NCBI GenBank assembly: GCA_029260795.1 | Contig: JAJDCO010000097.1 | Span: forward strand, 1 to 64,000 | Reading direction: 5' to 3' | From: Planctomycetota bacterium | GTDB lineage: Bacteria; Planctomycetota; OFTM77 | DNA length: 64,000 nucleotides | Shown here: positions 28,870 to 36,616 of the stretch, in pieces | Numbering within the stretch: position 1 is the first letter of the stretch | How the letters are laid out: each line of letters opens with the position of its first letter | Notes under the pieces: generated by a model | The model's database searches: none | What the model saw: the letters and a program-made list of their open reading frames with translations, nothing else | Told to the model about the DNA's origin: nothing | Made by a program: the position numbers and the translations under genes

Positions 28870-29328
28870 ATGCCCGTCGTTGCGCAATTCGCCTTGGGAG
28901 CCCTGGCGCTCCTCGGCACCTACTTTGTCTTGGCACCGTTGATCTTCCCGCGTATGCGGGCCGCCGGCGTCGGAGATGCCCTGGAGATGGAAGACATTCT
29001 CAGCCGTCGGGCTGAGGTCTATGGCTCGATCAAAGACCTCGAGTTCGAGCGTGCCCGAGGCCGGCTCGGTGACCAAGAGTTCGAAGAGCTTCGGGACGAC
29101 TACATTCAAGAGGCGAGTCGACTGCTCTCGAAGGAAGACGCCTTTCGCTCCGAGAAAGTGCAGAAGCAGATCGAGGCCGAGGTCGCCAAGCGGCGAGAGA
29201 ACGGACGTCCGAAAGGGGCCTCGGCCGCCAAGGTCGGTGGCACATCGAAGTGTGGAAGCTGTGGGGCCACCGTGTTGGACCGCTTCCGATTCTGCCCCGA
29301 GTGCGGTGAGAAGATGGAGTCGGTCTGA
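28870..29328 (+). CDS. CcmI-like membrane protein with C-terminal zinc ribbon
   Basis: A 152-residue protein. One transmembrane helix (about 5-25) is followed by a charged helical segment SIKDLEFERARGRLGDQEFEELRDDY, which resembles the N-terminal domain of CcmI. The C-terminus has a zinc ribbon with knuckles CGSC and CPEC. The helical part is predicted to lie in the cytoplasm with the ribbon. Between ccmH and ccmA, it probably takes part in apocytochrome handling, but proteobacterial CcmI has TPR repeats instead of a zinc ribbon, so the role is inferred from context. Confidence 0.65.
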   Translation: MPVVAQFALGALALLGTYFVLAPLIFPRMRAAGVGDALEMEDILSRRAEVYGSIKDLEFERARGRLGDQEFEELRDDYIQEASRLLSKEDAFRSEKVQKQIEAEVAKRRENGRPKGASAAKVGGTSKCGSCGATVLDRFRFCPECGEKMESV

Positions 29329-29329
29329 C

Positions 29330-31324
29330 GTGGAGAAGCTGAACTGGGCGTTTTTCGGCCTGCTCGGGCTGCTGTGGGGGCTGGCGCCAGCCGGCCTCTC
29401 GCAGAACTCAAGCTCGATTCGAGGGACAGTTCGAAACGGGACGAGCTCGAGTCCCTTGGCGGACGTGGAGGTGACCCTCACTTCGCCGGCGGGTGGTTTG
29501 AGTGGCGAGCGGAGCACCCGCACCGATGGGAGTGGCCGCTTCCAGTTCAATGACGTGCCGATTCGTGGCTTCTATCTGGCGCGCGTCGTCCACCAAGACA
29601 TCGTCTACAACGCCGCCACCTCGTTCTCCGAGGCGGGTCAACCGGCCGTCGTCGAGATTGTCGTCTATGATGCGGCGACACCCGATGAGGTCCCCCTGAC
29701 GCTGAGTCGCGTCAAGTCGACCTTCCGGGTCCTGGGAGAGATCGTCGAGATCGAGCGGCTCTATCGAGTCTCGAACCCCTCACTCAAGACGCTGCCGGGA
29801 ACGAGTGATGCCTTTCGATTCCAGATCGAAGAGCTGACGCCCGACCTCGCCTCCCAAGCCAGACAAAGCGCGTGGCTCGATGTCAGCGTGGTGCCGACGG
29901 CCGACCAGCAAGCCCACACGGTGCGCTTCGACCTCAAGCCAGGCGAGACCGACGTCTACCTCCACTATCACCTGCCCTACACCGACAGGAGATTCCTGGC
30001 CGAGGAGGTTCTCTTCCACCCGGCAGCCGAAGTCGTGATCGAGGTCGGGCCGGACGGGATGCAGCTGAATCCGACACCGACCCTGGACGACGCCGGATGG
30101 CAGGCCGGGGCGCAGGTGTACCAGGCCAAGGACATCGACGCCGGCCAGACCCTGTCGGTCGAGATCCAAGGCGAGGCCGTCGGAGGCGCGAGCGTCACGG
30201 GAACCGTCCGCAACGGTACCACCGGTGAGACCGAGATGGCAGTGCCGCTCGAGCTGACCCGCATCGGCCGTGGTGGTCACGATCCGCAAGGCTCTCCCCA
30301 CGGCGGGGAGCAGGACGTCGAGAATTGGACGGCCGTTTCGAACGACGACGGCCGCTTCGCCTTTGAGAACATCCCGGTCGAGCCGGGCTCGTTCTTCTTC
30401 CTGCGAGGCTCGCATGCGGGGGCGGATTACAACCTGCCGATCCGCTTCGCCGAGGAGAAGGTGGTCGACGTCGAGCTCGAGGTCTTTGACGCAGCGCCCC
30501 GCAGCAGCGTGAAGCTCGCCATCGACGTACCCGATCTCCTGCTGTACGTCGACGGCCATCGTTTGGTGCATCGTGCGTACTATCGCGTCGAGAATGCGTC
30601 CCGGACCACGGTCGAGCCCGAAGGCTCGCTGGTGTTCGGACTGCCGGCGACGGCCGAGAACGTTCGATGCAACGTGTTCTCGATGATCGCTCAGCAGATG
30701 ATCCCCAACGAGCGACGGCCGCGCCCCGTTCCGGGCAGGCCAGGCGTGGTGGCGGTCGATTGGCCGCTGAAGCCGGGCCCGACGTTGATGGAGGTCTACT
30801 ACGAGCTTCCGTATGAGGGAGAGATCGACCTCGAGATTCCTCTGCCCGATGGCGTCGATCTCATTGCCGCGACCATCGGTCCGTCGACACTCGACGTGCG
30901 CGCGCCGAGACTCAAGTTCAAGAAGAAGACACGTCCCGAGCCCCAGCCCGGTCGACCGGACTATGGGGAGCTCTTTCAATACGCGGGTGGCCCCTTCCAG
31001 CCCGGGAGCCTTGTGACGATCTCCTTGGTCGGAGAAGCCCACATGCCCGGCAGCATCATCCCGTCGATGTCGAGCTGGAATCGGGGTTGGCAGTTCCTGA
31101 TCACGACGCTCGTTTCCGCCATGATGCTGATCATGGTCGCCGTCGGATTGGCGCTGCGTGGTAGCAGCGATGGGGCTCAGCGCCGCGAGCACGAACGCGA
31201 CGTGCTTCTCAGCGAGCTCGTGCGATTGGACGATGCCATCCAGGAGGGCAAGGTCGGGCGCGGTGAGTACGAGGAGAAGCGCCAGGTGATCTGTGGCCGC
31301 CTGCGCGAGATCTGGTCGGCATGA
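29330..31324 (+). CDS. Secreted/membrane protein with two carboxypeptidase-regulatory-like domains, in ccm operon
   Basis: A 664-residue protein starting at GTG one base after the preceding stop. A signal peptide (about 1-24) leads into SIRGTVRNGTSSSPLADVEVTL, a carboxypeptidase regulatory-like beta-sandwich, and a long beta-rich region. A second such domain begins near SVTGTVRNGTTGETEM. A further beta-rich region precedes a single transmembrane helix near 585-605 and a short cytoplasmic coiled tail (RREHERDVLLSELVRLDDAIQEGKVGRGEYEEKRQ split by helix breaks). Its stop overlaps the ccmA start by ATGA. The operon position suggests a role in cytochrome maturation or in anchoring the machinery; nothing in the sequence proves it. 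Confidence 0.7.
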   Translation: MEKLNWAFFGLLGLLWGLAPAGLSQNSSSIRGTVRNGTSSSPLADVEVTLTSPAGGLSGERSTRTDGSGRFQFNDVPIRGFYLARVVHQDIVYNAATSFSEAGQPAVVEIVVYDAATPDEVPLTLSRVKSTFRVLGEIVEIERLYRVSNPSLKTLPGTSDAFRFQIEELTPDLASQARQSAWLDVSVVPTADQQAHTVRFDLKPGETDVYLHYHLPYTDRRFLAEEVLFHPAAEVVIEVGPDGMQLNPTPTLDDAGWQAGAQVYQAKDIDAGQTLSVEIQGEAVGGASVTGTVRNGTTGETEMAVPLELTRIGRGGHDPQGSPHGGEQDVENWTAVSNDDGRFAFENIPVEPGSFFFLRGSHAGADYNLPIRFAEEKVVDVELEVFDAAPRSSVKLAIDVPDLLLYVDGHRLVHRAYYRVENASRTTVEPEGSLVFGLPATAENVRCNVFSMIAQQMIPNERRPRPVPGRPGVVAVDWPLKPGPTLMEVYYELPYEGEIDLEIPLPDGVDLIAATIGPSTLDVRAPRLKFKKKTRPEPQPGRPDYGELFQYAGGPFQPGSLVTISLVGEAHMPGSIIPSMSSWNRGWQFLITTLVSAMMLIMVAVGLALRGSSDGAQRREHERDVLLSELVRLDDAIQEGKVGRGEYEEKRQVICGRLREIWSA

Positions 31325-32076
31325 GCGAGACCGACGACGCGACCTCTGCAACGTCTGCGAGTGATGGTTGGGCGATCGAGGTCCACGAGCTTCGTCGCTA
31401 CTTCGGCACCATCGAAGTGCTCAGCGGCATCGACCTGAAGGTGCGCCAGGGTGAGTTCGTCACCTTGCTGGGGCGCAACGGGGCCGGCAAGACGACCTTG
31501 CTCAACATCTTGGGCGGGTTGTTGAAGGCTAGTGAAGGAGAGGCCTGGGTCCAAGGGCTCGACGTTCGTCGGCAGGCGGTGCGGATCCGCCCCGAGCTGG
31601 GCTGGCTCTCGCACCAGCCGGGCTTCTATGGCGATCTCAGCGCTCACGAGAACCTGGTGTTCTTCGCGAGACTCTACGATCTACCGGACTGGAGGAGAGC
31701 CGTCGAAGCGGCCCTCGAGCAGGTCGGCCTCGCCTCGCGAGCAAAGCACCGTGTCCGCACCTTCTCGCGGGGAATGCTTCAGCGCCTCGCCATCGCGCGC
31801 ATCTTGGTGCACGATCCTCCGATTCTATTGCTCGACGAGCCGCACACCGGGCTCGACCTTCCGGCCATCGAGTTGCTCAACGGGCTGCTCGAGCGCTTCC
31901 GCGGAGAGCGGACGATCCTGATGACGACCCACGATCTCGCCATCGGTGCCTCGCTGGCCGATCGAATCATCGTGCTGTCCGAAGGCCGGATCATGGCCGA
32001 GCTGCCCGGGAGCCAGGACGTCGCCGACCTGCGGCGTCAGTACCTCGAGATCCTGGCGCACGAGGTGGGCGCATGA
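31321..32076 (+). CDS. ccmA: Cytochrome c maturation ABC transporter ATPase CcmA
   Basis: ATP-binding subunit that drives release of holo-CcmE from CcmC. The 251-residue protein has Walker A GRNGAGKTT, a Q-loop region (LGWLSHQPG), the ABC signature in the variant form FSRGMLQRL, Walker B ILLLDEP with the catalytic Glu, and the switch His in TTHDL. Length and signature agree with CcmA more than with general importers. It overlaps the preceding gene and ccmB by four bases each, so translation is coupled. Confidence 0.88.
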   Translation: MSETDDATSATSASDGWAIEVHELRRYFGTIEVLSGIDLKVRQGEFVTLLGRNGAGKTTLLNILGGLLKASEGEAWVQGLDVRRQAVRIRPELGWLSHQPGFYGDLSAHENLVFFARLYDLPDWRRAVEAALEQVGLASRAKHRVRTFSRGMLQRLAIARILVHDPPILLLDEPHTGLDLPAIELLNGLLERFRGERTILMTTHDLAIGASLADRIIVLSEGRIMAELPGSQDVADLRRQYLEILAHEVGA

Positions 32077-32783
32077 GAAACATCTGGACGATCCTATGGA
32101 AGGACCTGCGGCTAGAGTGGCGCACGAAGGAGTCCTTGAGCGCGATGCTCGTGTTCGGGCTCTTGGTGATCGTGATCTTCAACTTCTCGTTCAATCCGAG
32201 CCCGGCCGAGGTGCGTCAGTTCGGCGCCGGTCTTCTGTGGATCGCCTACACATTCGCGGGCGTCCTGGGCCTGAATCGGTCGTTTGCCGCCGAGCGTGAG
32301 AATGGCTGTCTCCAGTCGCTCTTGATGGCGCCGATCGACCGCAGCAGCTTGTACTTGGGCAAGTGGATCGCCAACCTCGTCTTCATGCTGGCCGCCGAAG
32401 CGGTCATCCTGCCCCTGTTCTTACTGATGTTCAACGTGCCCATCGGAAGCCACATTGGACGGCTCGTGCTCATCACGTTTCTCGGCACGCTGGGCTTCAC
32501 CTGCCTGGGGACGCTGTTCGCGGGCGTGTCCATGAACACGCGCATGCGGGAGGTCCTCCTCCCGGTCCTGCTCTTTCCGGTGAGCCTGCCGCTGTTGCTT
32601 TGGGCGGTCGAGTCCACGGGAGCGATTTTCCAGAGCGCCTTTCTCGATCCGATGATCGCTCACGGGCAAGCGACCACCGCCGCGCGGGCCTCGGATGGCA
32701 ACGCCCTGAAGTTCTTGGTCGCGTACGATATGATCTTTGGCGCCGTGTGCACCCTGGTCTTCGGCTTCGTCGTGGAGGATTGA
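32073..32783 (+). CDS. ccmB: Cytochrome c maturation ABC permease CcmB
   Basis: Membrane subunit of the CcmAB complex. The 236-residue protein has six hydrophobic segments and the CcmB-typical start (WTILWKDLRLEWRTKE), then ERENGCLQSLLMAPIDRSSLYLGK after the second helix, and LLPVLLFPVSLPLLL. It overlaps ccmA by ATGA. The ccmC-D gene begins four bases after its stop. Confidence 0.92.
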   Translation: MRNIWTILWKDLRLEWRTKESLSAMLVFGLLVIVIFNFSFNPSPAEVRQFGAGLLWIAYTFAGVLGLNRSFAAERENGCLQSLLMAPIDRSSLYLGKWIANLVFMLAAEAVILPLFLLMFNVPIGSHIGRLVLITFLGTLGFTCLGTLFAGVSMNTRMREVLLPVLLFPVSLPLLLWAVESTGAIFQSAFLDPMIAHGQATTAARASDGNALKFLVAYDMIFGAVCTLVFGFVVED

Positions 32784-32787
32784 GGTT

Positions 32788-33840
32788 TTGAAGTCTGGAC
32801 AGCTCAGTCGTGTCTACTGGGGCGCCCTGATCGTCGTGGCCCTGGCGATGCTCGTGAACATCTACCTCGCCCTCGCTTGGGTCCAGCCGGATGCCAAGCA
32901 AGGGGACGTGGGACGCATCTTCTTCTTTCACGTGCCGGGCGCCTGGGTGGGGCTGCTCTCGTTCCTGTTGGTGAGCGTGGCCAGCATCGGGTACCTGATC
33001 CGTCGCACCCAGTCTTGGGATCGCGTGGCCGTGTCCGCCGCCGAGCTCGGGGTCGTCTTCATCACGATCACTCTCATCACTGGGCCTATTTGGGCGAAGG
33101 TGGCCTGGGGGATCTGGTGGACTTGGGACGCTCGCCTGACCTCGACGCTTGTGCTCTTCCTTCTGTTCTGCGGATATCTCATGCTGCGACGCTACATCCC
33201 CGAGCCGAGCACTCGAGCCAAGCTCTCGGCGGTGGTGGGGATCGTGAGTGCCGTCGATGTTCCGATCGTCTTCTTTGCCATTCGCTGGTGGCGCACTCAG
33301 CATCCGCAGCCCGTGATCGCCGGTGAAGAGGGCTCGGGTCTCGGCGAGCGCGAATCGATCGCGTTCTTCTATTCGTTCGGAGTCTTCACGATGCTCTATC
33401 TGGTGCTCTTGCTTCAGCGCGTCCACCTCGCGAGGCTCGATGACGAGGTCGAGGTCTTGAAGCGCGGTCGCACTGCGAATGGGCCTCGGGCGGCGCACGC
33501 CGCCTGGCTGTTGCCGTTCGCCTTGGCGCTTGGCCTGGGCGTGGGAGCGACGCCGGCCGTGGCTCAGGAGCCCGCGCCGAACAATGGCTCGCCGACCGAA
33601 TCGCAGGACGTCGCCCAGCTCCGCGAGCAGCTCGAGACCGAGCTGCGACGTGCCAAGACCGAGGCCGACAGCCTGGAGGTCGATCGGGCCCAGCTCGATG
33701 AGAAGAACTCGCGCGCCATCCGGCACATGATGATCGCGTACGCGACCGTTTGGGGTCTGATCATCCTCTACCTGATCAGCGTGAGTCGCCGCCAGTCGAA
33801 GCTTCGGCGAGAGATCGACGAGCTGAGTGGGGGCCGCTGA
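32788..33840 (+). CDS. ccmC: CcmC haem-handling protein fused to a CcmD-like tail
   Basis: Residues 1-215 are CcmC: six membrane segments, the WWD domain VAWGIWWTWDARLT (105-118), His48 in FFHVP and His172 in WWRTQHP as haem ligands. The frame then runs on about 130 residues beyond the usual CcmC length. It passes a hydrophobic, signal-like stretch (LLPFALALGLGVGATPAVAQ, 241-260), a charged coiled segment, and a helix plus basic tail (TVWGLIILYLISVSRRQ, then SKLRREIDEL) that looks like a CcmD-family protein. No stop separates them. The start is a TTG at 32788 preceded by GGAGGA. It loads haem onto CcmE with CcmAB and CcmD. Last gene of the operon. Confidence 0.88.
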   Translation: MKSGQLSRVYWGALIVVALAMLVNIYLALAWVQPDAKQGDVGRIFFFHVPGAWVGLLSFLLVSVASIGYLIRRTQSWDRVAVSAAELGVVFITITLITGPIWAKVAWGIWWTWDARLTSTLVLFLLFCGYLMLRRYIPEPSTRAKLSAVVGIVSAVDVPIVFFAIRWWRTQHPQPVIAGEEGSGLGERESIAFFYSFGVFTMLYLVLLLQRVHLARLDDEVEVLKRGRTANGPRAAHAAWLLPFALALGLGVGATPAVAQEPAPNNGSPTESQDVAQLREQLETELRRAKTEADSLEVDRAQLDEKNSRAIRHMMIAYATVWGLIILYLISVSRRQSKLRREIDELSGGR

Positions 33841-33855
33841 CGTCCGCGAGGTGGC

Positions 33856-34770
33856 TCAGCGGCGGCTCATCACCTGGGCCTGGCCGACGGCGGCGACGTA
33901 GGTGTTGCGCATGAGCATCGCGACCGTGACCGGACCGACGCCGCCGGGCACCGGAGTGATGAACCCGGCGATCTCACGGGCGGCTTCGTAGTCGACGTCG
34001 CCCACGATGCGCATCTTCGGTCGCCCGTTCTCGTCGTGAATCGGCTGGCCGTGATCGTCGACAGCCGGGACCCGATTGATGCCGATGTCGATCACGGCGG
34101 CTCCCGGCTTGATCATGTCGGCGGAGATCAGCTTCGGGCGACCGACCGCCACGATGATGATGTCGGCGGCGCGCGTCTTCGCCCGTAGGTTCTGCGTTGC
34201 GATGTGGCAGACCGTCGTGGTGGCGAAGCGATCGAGTAGCAAGAAGGCGACGGGCTTGCCGACGATCGAGCTGTGTCCGACGACGACCGCGTCGCGCCCC
34301 GCGATGTCGAGCTCGGTGGAAGCCAGCAGCTCGATGGCGGCCAGCGCCGTGCAGGGGACGAGGTTCGGCCGCCCGTAGAGCATCATGCCCAGATTGGCAG
34401 GATTCATGCCCTCGACGTCCTTGTCGGGATGAATCTTCGCCTGGATCCGGAGCTCGTTGATGTGCTCGGGAAGCGGACGCTGAATGATGATCCCCGTGAC
34501 TGCGGCGTCCTCGTTGTGCCCGCGCAGGATCTCGACCAGCTCGTCCTCGGTCGTCTCGGCCGGCAGCCACTCGCCTTGAAAGTCGATGCCCACTTGCTCG
34601 CAGGAGCGGCGTTGATTGCGCGTGTAGACGGCGACGGCCGGATTCTCATCGACCTCGATCGAGACGAGGCGGACCGAGTGCCCTCGCTCTCGGAGCGTGG
34701 CGACGTCGACTCGGGTTTGCTCCAGGATGCGGTCGGCGACCGGTCGACCGCGAATGATCTCGGCAGACAC
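33856..34770 (-). CDS. folD: FolD-like methylene-tetrahydrofolate dehydrogenase with altered catalytic residues
   Basis: The 304-residue protein aligns along its length with FolD, the bifunctional methylene-THF dehydrogenase/cyclohydrolase. It has the NPAVAVY segment, QRPLP, PCTALAAIELL, GHSSIVGKP (NADP loop), IDIGINRVP and ITPVPGGVGPVTVAMLMRNT. The catalytic Lys (Lys54 of E. coli) is Gln53, and the Asp of KDVDG (Asp121 of E. coli) is Glu120. Tyr49 and Gln97 are kept. In the human enzyme, Lys-to-Gln removes cyclohydrolase but spares dehydrogenase activity. An insertion after GINRVP adds about 18 residues. It starts at GTG and converges on ccmC with only 15 bases between stops. Confidence 0.82.
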   Translation of the reverse strand: MSAEIIRGRPVADRILEQTRVDVATLRERGHSVRLVSIEVDENPAVAVYTRNQRRSCEQVGIDFQGEWLPAETTEDELVEILRGHNEDAAVTGIIIQRPLPEHINELRIQAKIHPDKDVEGMNPANLGMMLYGRPNLVPCTALAAIELLASTELDIAGRDAVVVGHSSIVGKPVAFLLLDRFATTTVCHIATQNLRAKTRAADIIIVAVGRPKLISADMIKPGAAVIDIGINRVPAVDDHGQPIHDENGRPKMRIVGDVDYEAAREIAGFITPVPGGVGPVTVAMLMRNTYVAAVGQAQVMSRR

Positions 34771-35137
34771 GCGCTTCGATCTCCACGAGTAGGGGTGCCC
34801 AGGCGGGTGGCTCGGCGAAGACCCGTGCGCCGGCCGGACGCGGTCCAGCCCGACACCAGCGTGTCGAATGCCGATCGGCTCAGGCCCGGTGCCTGTTGTG
34901 AGAGGTCCAGGAACCAGGCGGGGGAGCGACTCTCGGCCCTGTGATACCGGATCGTCTCGGGGGGGTCAAGAACCCGGCCAGGCCGCCTCTGTCGTTTAAT
35001 TCGTTGCCACTCTGCCATTTGAAGCGATCGTTCCGACTGCTTGGGCTGGGAACGGAACCGGGTCGATACTACAATGGACCCCCTTGCCCCAGCGGGGCAT
35101 GCCGCAGAAGACCCGAGGCCGGCGAGCAAAGACAGCG
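34771..35137. other. Divergent intergenic region, no gene seen
   Basis: Lies between the folD start and the rhomboid start and should hold both promoters. An AT-rich patch at about 34995-35030 and TACAAT at 35070-35075 are the only promoter-like features, with no good -35 partner. No coding frame, tRNA or recognised RNA is seen. Confidence 0.3.
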
Positions 35138-35989
35138 ATGAGCATGTTTCGACATCATCAAGGCTCTGGTCTCTCAGGATATGGGGACGATGGAGCCAGC
35201 AGCCCGATGGGCGTCCGGCCCGCCATCAAAGGGCTGATGATCGCCAACCTGGTGGTCTTCTTCATCCAGCAAGGCTTCGAGCTCGGTGGCCAGAGGGCGC
35301 TGGGAGCTCCCACCGCCTTCGATCGGCTCTTCTGGCTCGACCGAGACTCCGTGCTCGCGATGCCGTTTCTCGAGTTCTATCGCATCGTCAGCTACCAGTT
35401 CCTGCACGGCGACATGTGGCATTTCGTGATGAACATGCTCGTGCTGTGGGTCTTCGGGAACGGCGTTCACGACCGCCTCGGGTTCCGCGGGTTCCTGATC
35501 CTGTACTTCGGAGCCGGATGCTTCGGCGGCCTGATACACTTGCTGTTGACGGCGAGCCCGGTCGTCGGCGCCTCGGGCGCGATCTACGGGATCATGATCT
35601 TCTTCGCGATCCTGCATCCCAACGCGCCCATCATCTTCTTCATCGTCCGCATGAAGGTGAAATGGCTCGTCACCTTCTTCGTCGTTGCCGATCTCCTGCG
35701 CTTCCTCTCGCCGAATCAGCAGGGGATCTCGGTCGGAGCCCACCTCGGTGGCGCGGCCTTCGGCGCCGTTGCCTTCTTTGGCGTCCACCGCTACTCGGGT
35801 GCCGGACGCCGGCTCCAAGAGAAGCTCGTTCAAAAGGTGGAGAGACGGAAGGCCCAGAAGGACCGCGAGCAGAAGGAAGTCGTCGACGACATCCTTGCCA
35901 AGGTCTCCGAAGAGGGAATCAGCGCTTTGACCGACAAGGAGCGCCGGGTGCTGACCCAGGCCTCCAAGCGCTACAAGTCCCGCTCCTGA
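35138..35989 (+). CDS. Rhomboid family intramembrane serine protease
   Basis: A 283-residue membrane protein with six hydrophobic segments and the rhomboid signatures: HGDMWHFVMNM in the first loop region, GASGAIYGI with the nucleophile Ser, and GAHLGGAAFG with the catalytic His. The chosen ATG at 35138 precedes a short hydrophilic N-terminus; ATG at 35099 and TTG at 35084 are in-frame alternatives and no strong ribosome site decides. The C-terminal 75 residues form a charged, probably helical cytoplasmic tail (from LQEKLVQKVERRK to the end). Substrate unknown. It is the last plus-strand gene before a convergent, terminator-containing gap. Confidence 0.88.
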   Translation: MSMFRHHQGSGLSGYGDDGASSPMGVRPAIKGLMIANLVVFFIQQGFELGGQRALGAPTAFDRLFWLDRDSVLAMPFLEFYRIVSYQFLHGDMWHFVMNMLVLWVFGNGVHDRLGFRGFLILYFGAGCFGGLIHLLLTASPVVGASGAIYGIMIFFAILHPNAPIIFFIVRMKVKWLVTFFVVADLLRFLSPNQQGISVGAHLGGAAFGAVAFFGVHRYSGAGRRLQEKLVQKVERRKAQKDREQKEVVDDILAKVSEEGISALTDKERRVLTQASKRYKSRS

Positions 35990-36349
35990 AGAGCCCGTGG
36001 GCGGACTGAACAGTGGTCCGCTGCGACTGCCCGCACCGCCGTTCACCGGATTCTGTCGAGTGACGGCGCACGATCGGGTCGACGCCCGCACTTTTCCGTA
36101 CTCTTGACCGTGGCCTGGTGCTCCCCGACGAGCGACCGACTCCAGAAGTCCCGAGCTTGTGGGAGATCTGCAGCGGTTCGAGAATTCGTCGAAAGTTCTG
36201 GCCCTCGAGTTGCGTCTCATGGGCCAGCACACGAGAACACTTCGGACGAGCGGCGGGAAAGGCTCGACCGAAGAGCGATCCGAGCGCTCCCGATGATCCG
36301 GGGTTGAATCATCGCGCGCGCCTCGGCTCGACAGAAACCTCCTCCGGTT

Positions 36350-36389
36350 GAAAGGGGCTGCCTCGAACTCGTTCGAGGCAGCCCCTTTC
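36350..36389. terminator. Bidirectional intrinsic terminator
   Basis: An 18-bp perfect stem (36350-36367 with 36372-36389) closed by the loop CTCG. On the plus side TTTCTTT ends and follows the stem; on the minus side the same arms give AAAG/CTTT ends. It is the strongest hairpin in the window and would stop transcripts from both directions. Confidence 0.85.
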
Positions 36390-36563
36390 TTTGGTTTCGC
36401 CCGCCTTGGGAGCAGATTCGGGGCGTCCCGCCCGGTCGACTCCGACCCGGTCCTCCCCTCGCCCCCAGACTTCGATCGGACGATTCGGGATTCAGTTGAT
36501 TGCGCTCAAGGAATCCCAGAGGTTTCCCGATACCTCGTGTAATCTCCTCCTTCTTATTGTGGT

Positions 36564-36600
36564 CGGGGTGCTCGACGACGGTCGGTACCCCGGCTTTTTT
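36564..36600 (+). terminator. Intrinsic terminator, plus strand
   Basis: CGGGGT at 36564-36569 pairs with ACCCCG at 36587-36592, with a GC-rich loop, and is followed by GCTTTTTT to 36600. The T-run is on the plus strand only, although no plus-strand gene lies between this and the terminator 175 bases upstream. Confidence 0.7.
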
Positions 36601-36616
36601 AGTGCCTGGGCTCTCG

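Larger units (their letters stand above)
35990..36616. other. Convergent gene-free region with terminators
   Basis: About 630 bases between the rhomboid and BatA-like stops. It begins with a GCGGAC/GTCCGC hairpin at 36001-36021, ten bases after the rhomboid stop, similar to the one at 1966-1981. Two strong terminators follow at 36350-36389 and 36564-36600 (listed separately). The 330 bases between the first hairpin and the first terminator, and the 175 bases between the terminators, hold no coding frame. I did not recognise 6S, SRP, tmRNA or RNase P RNA. Confidence 0.5.

Noticed and set aside
35990-36350. 6S RNA, SRP RNA, tmRNA or RNase P RNA in the gene-free region
   Set aside because: I looked for the conserved SRP loop, RNase P core and tRNA-like ends and found none; the apparent GGCC/GTGCT pairs are not nested.
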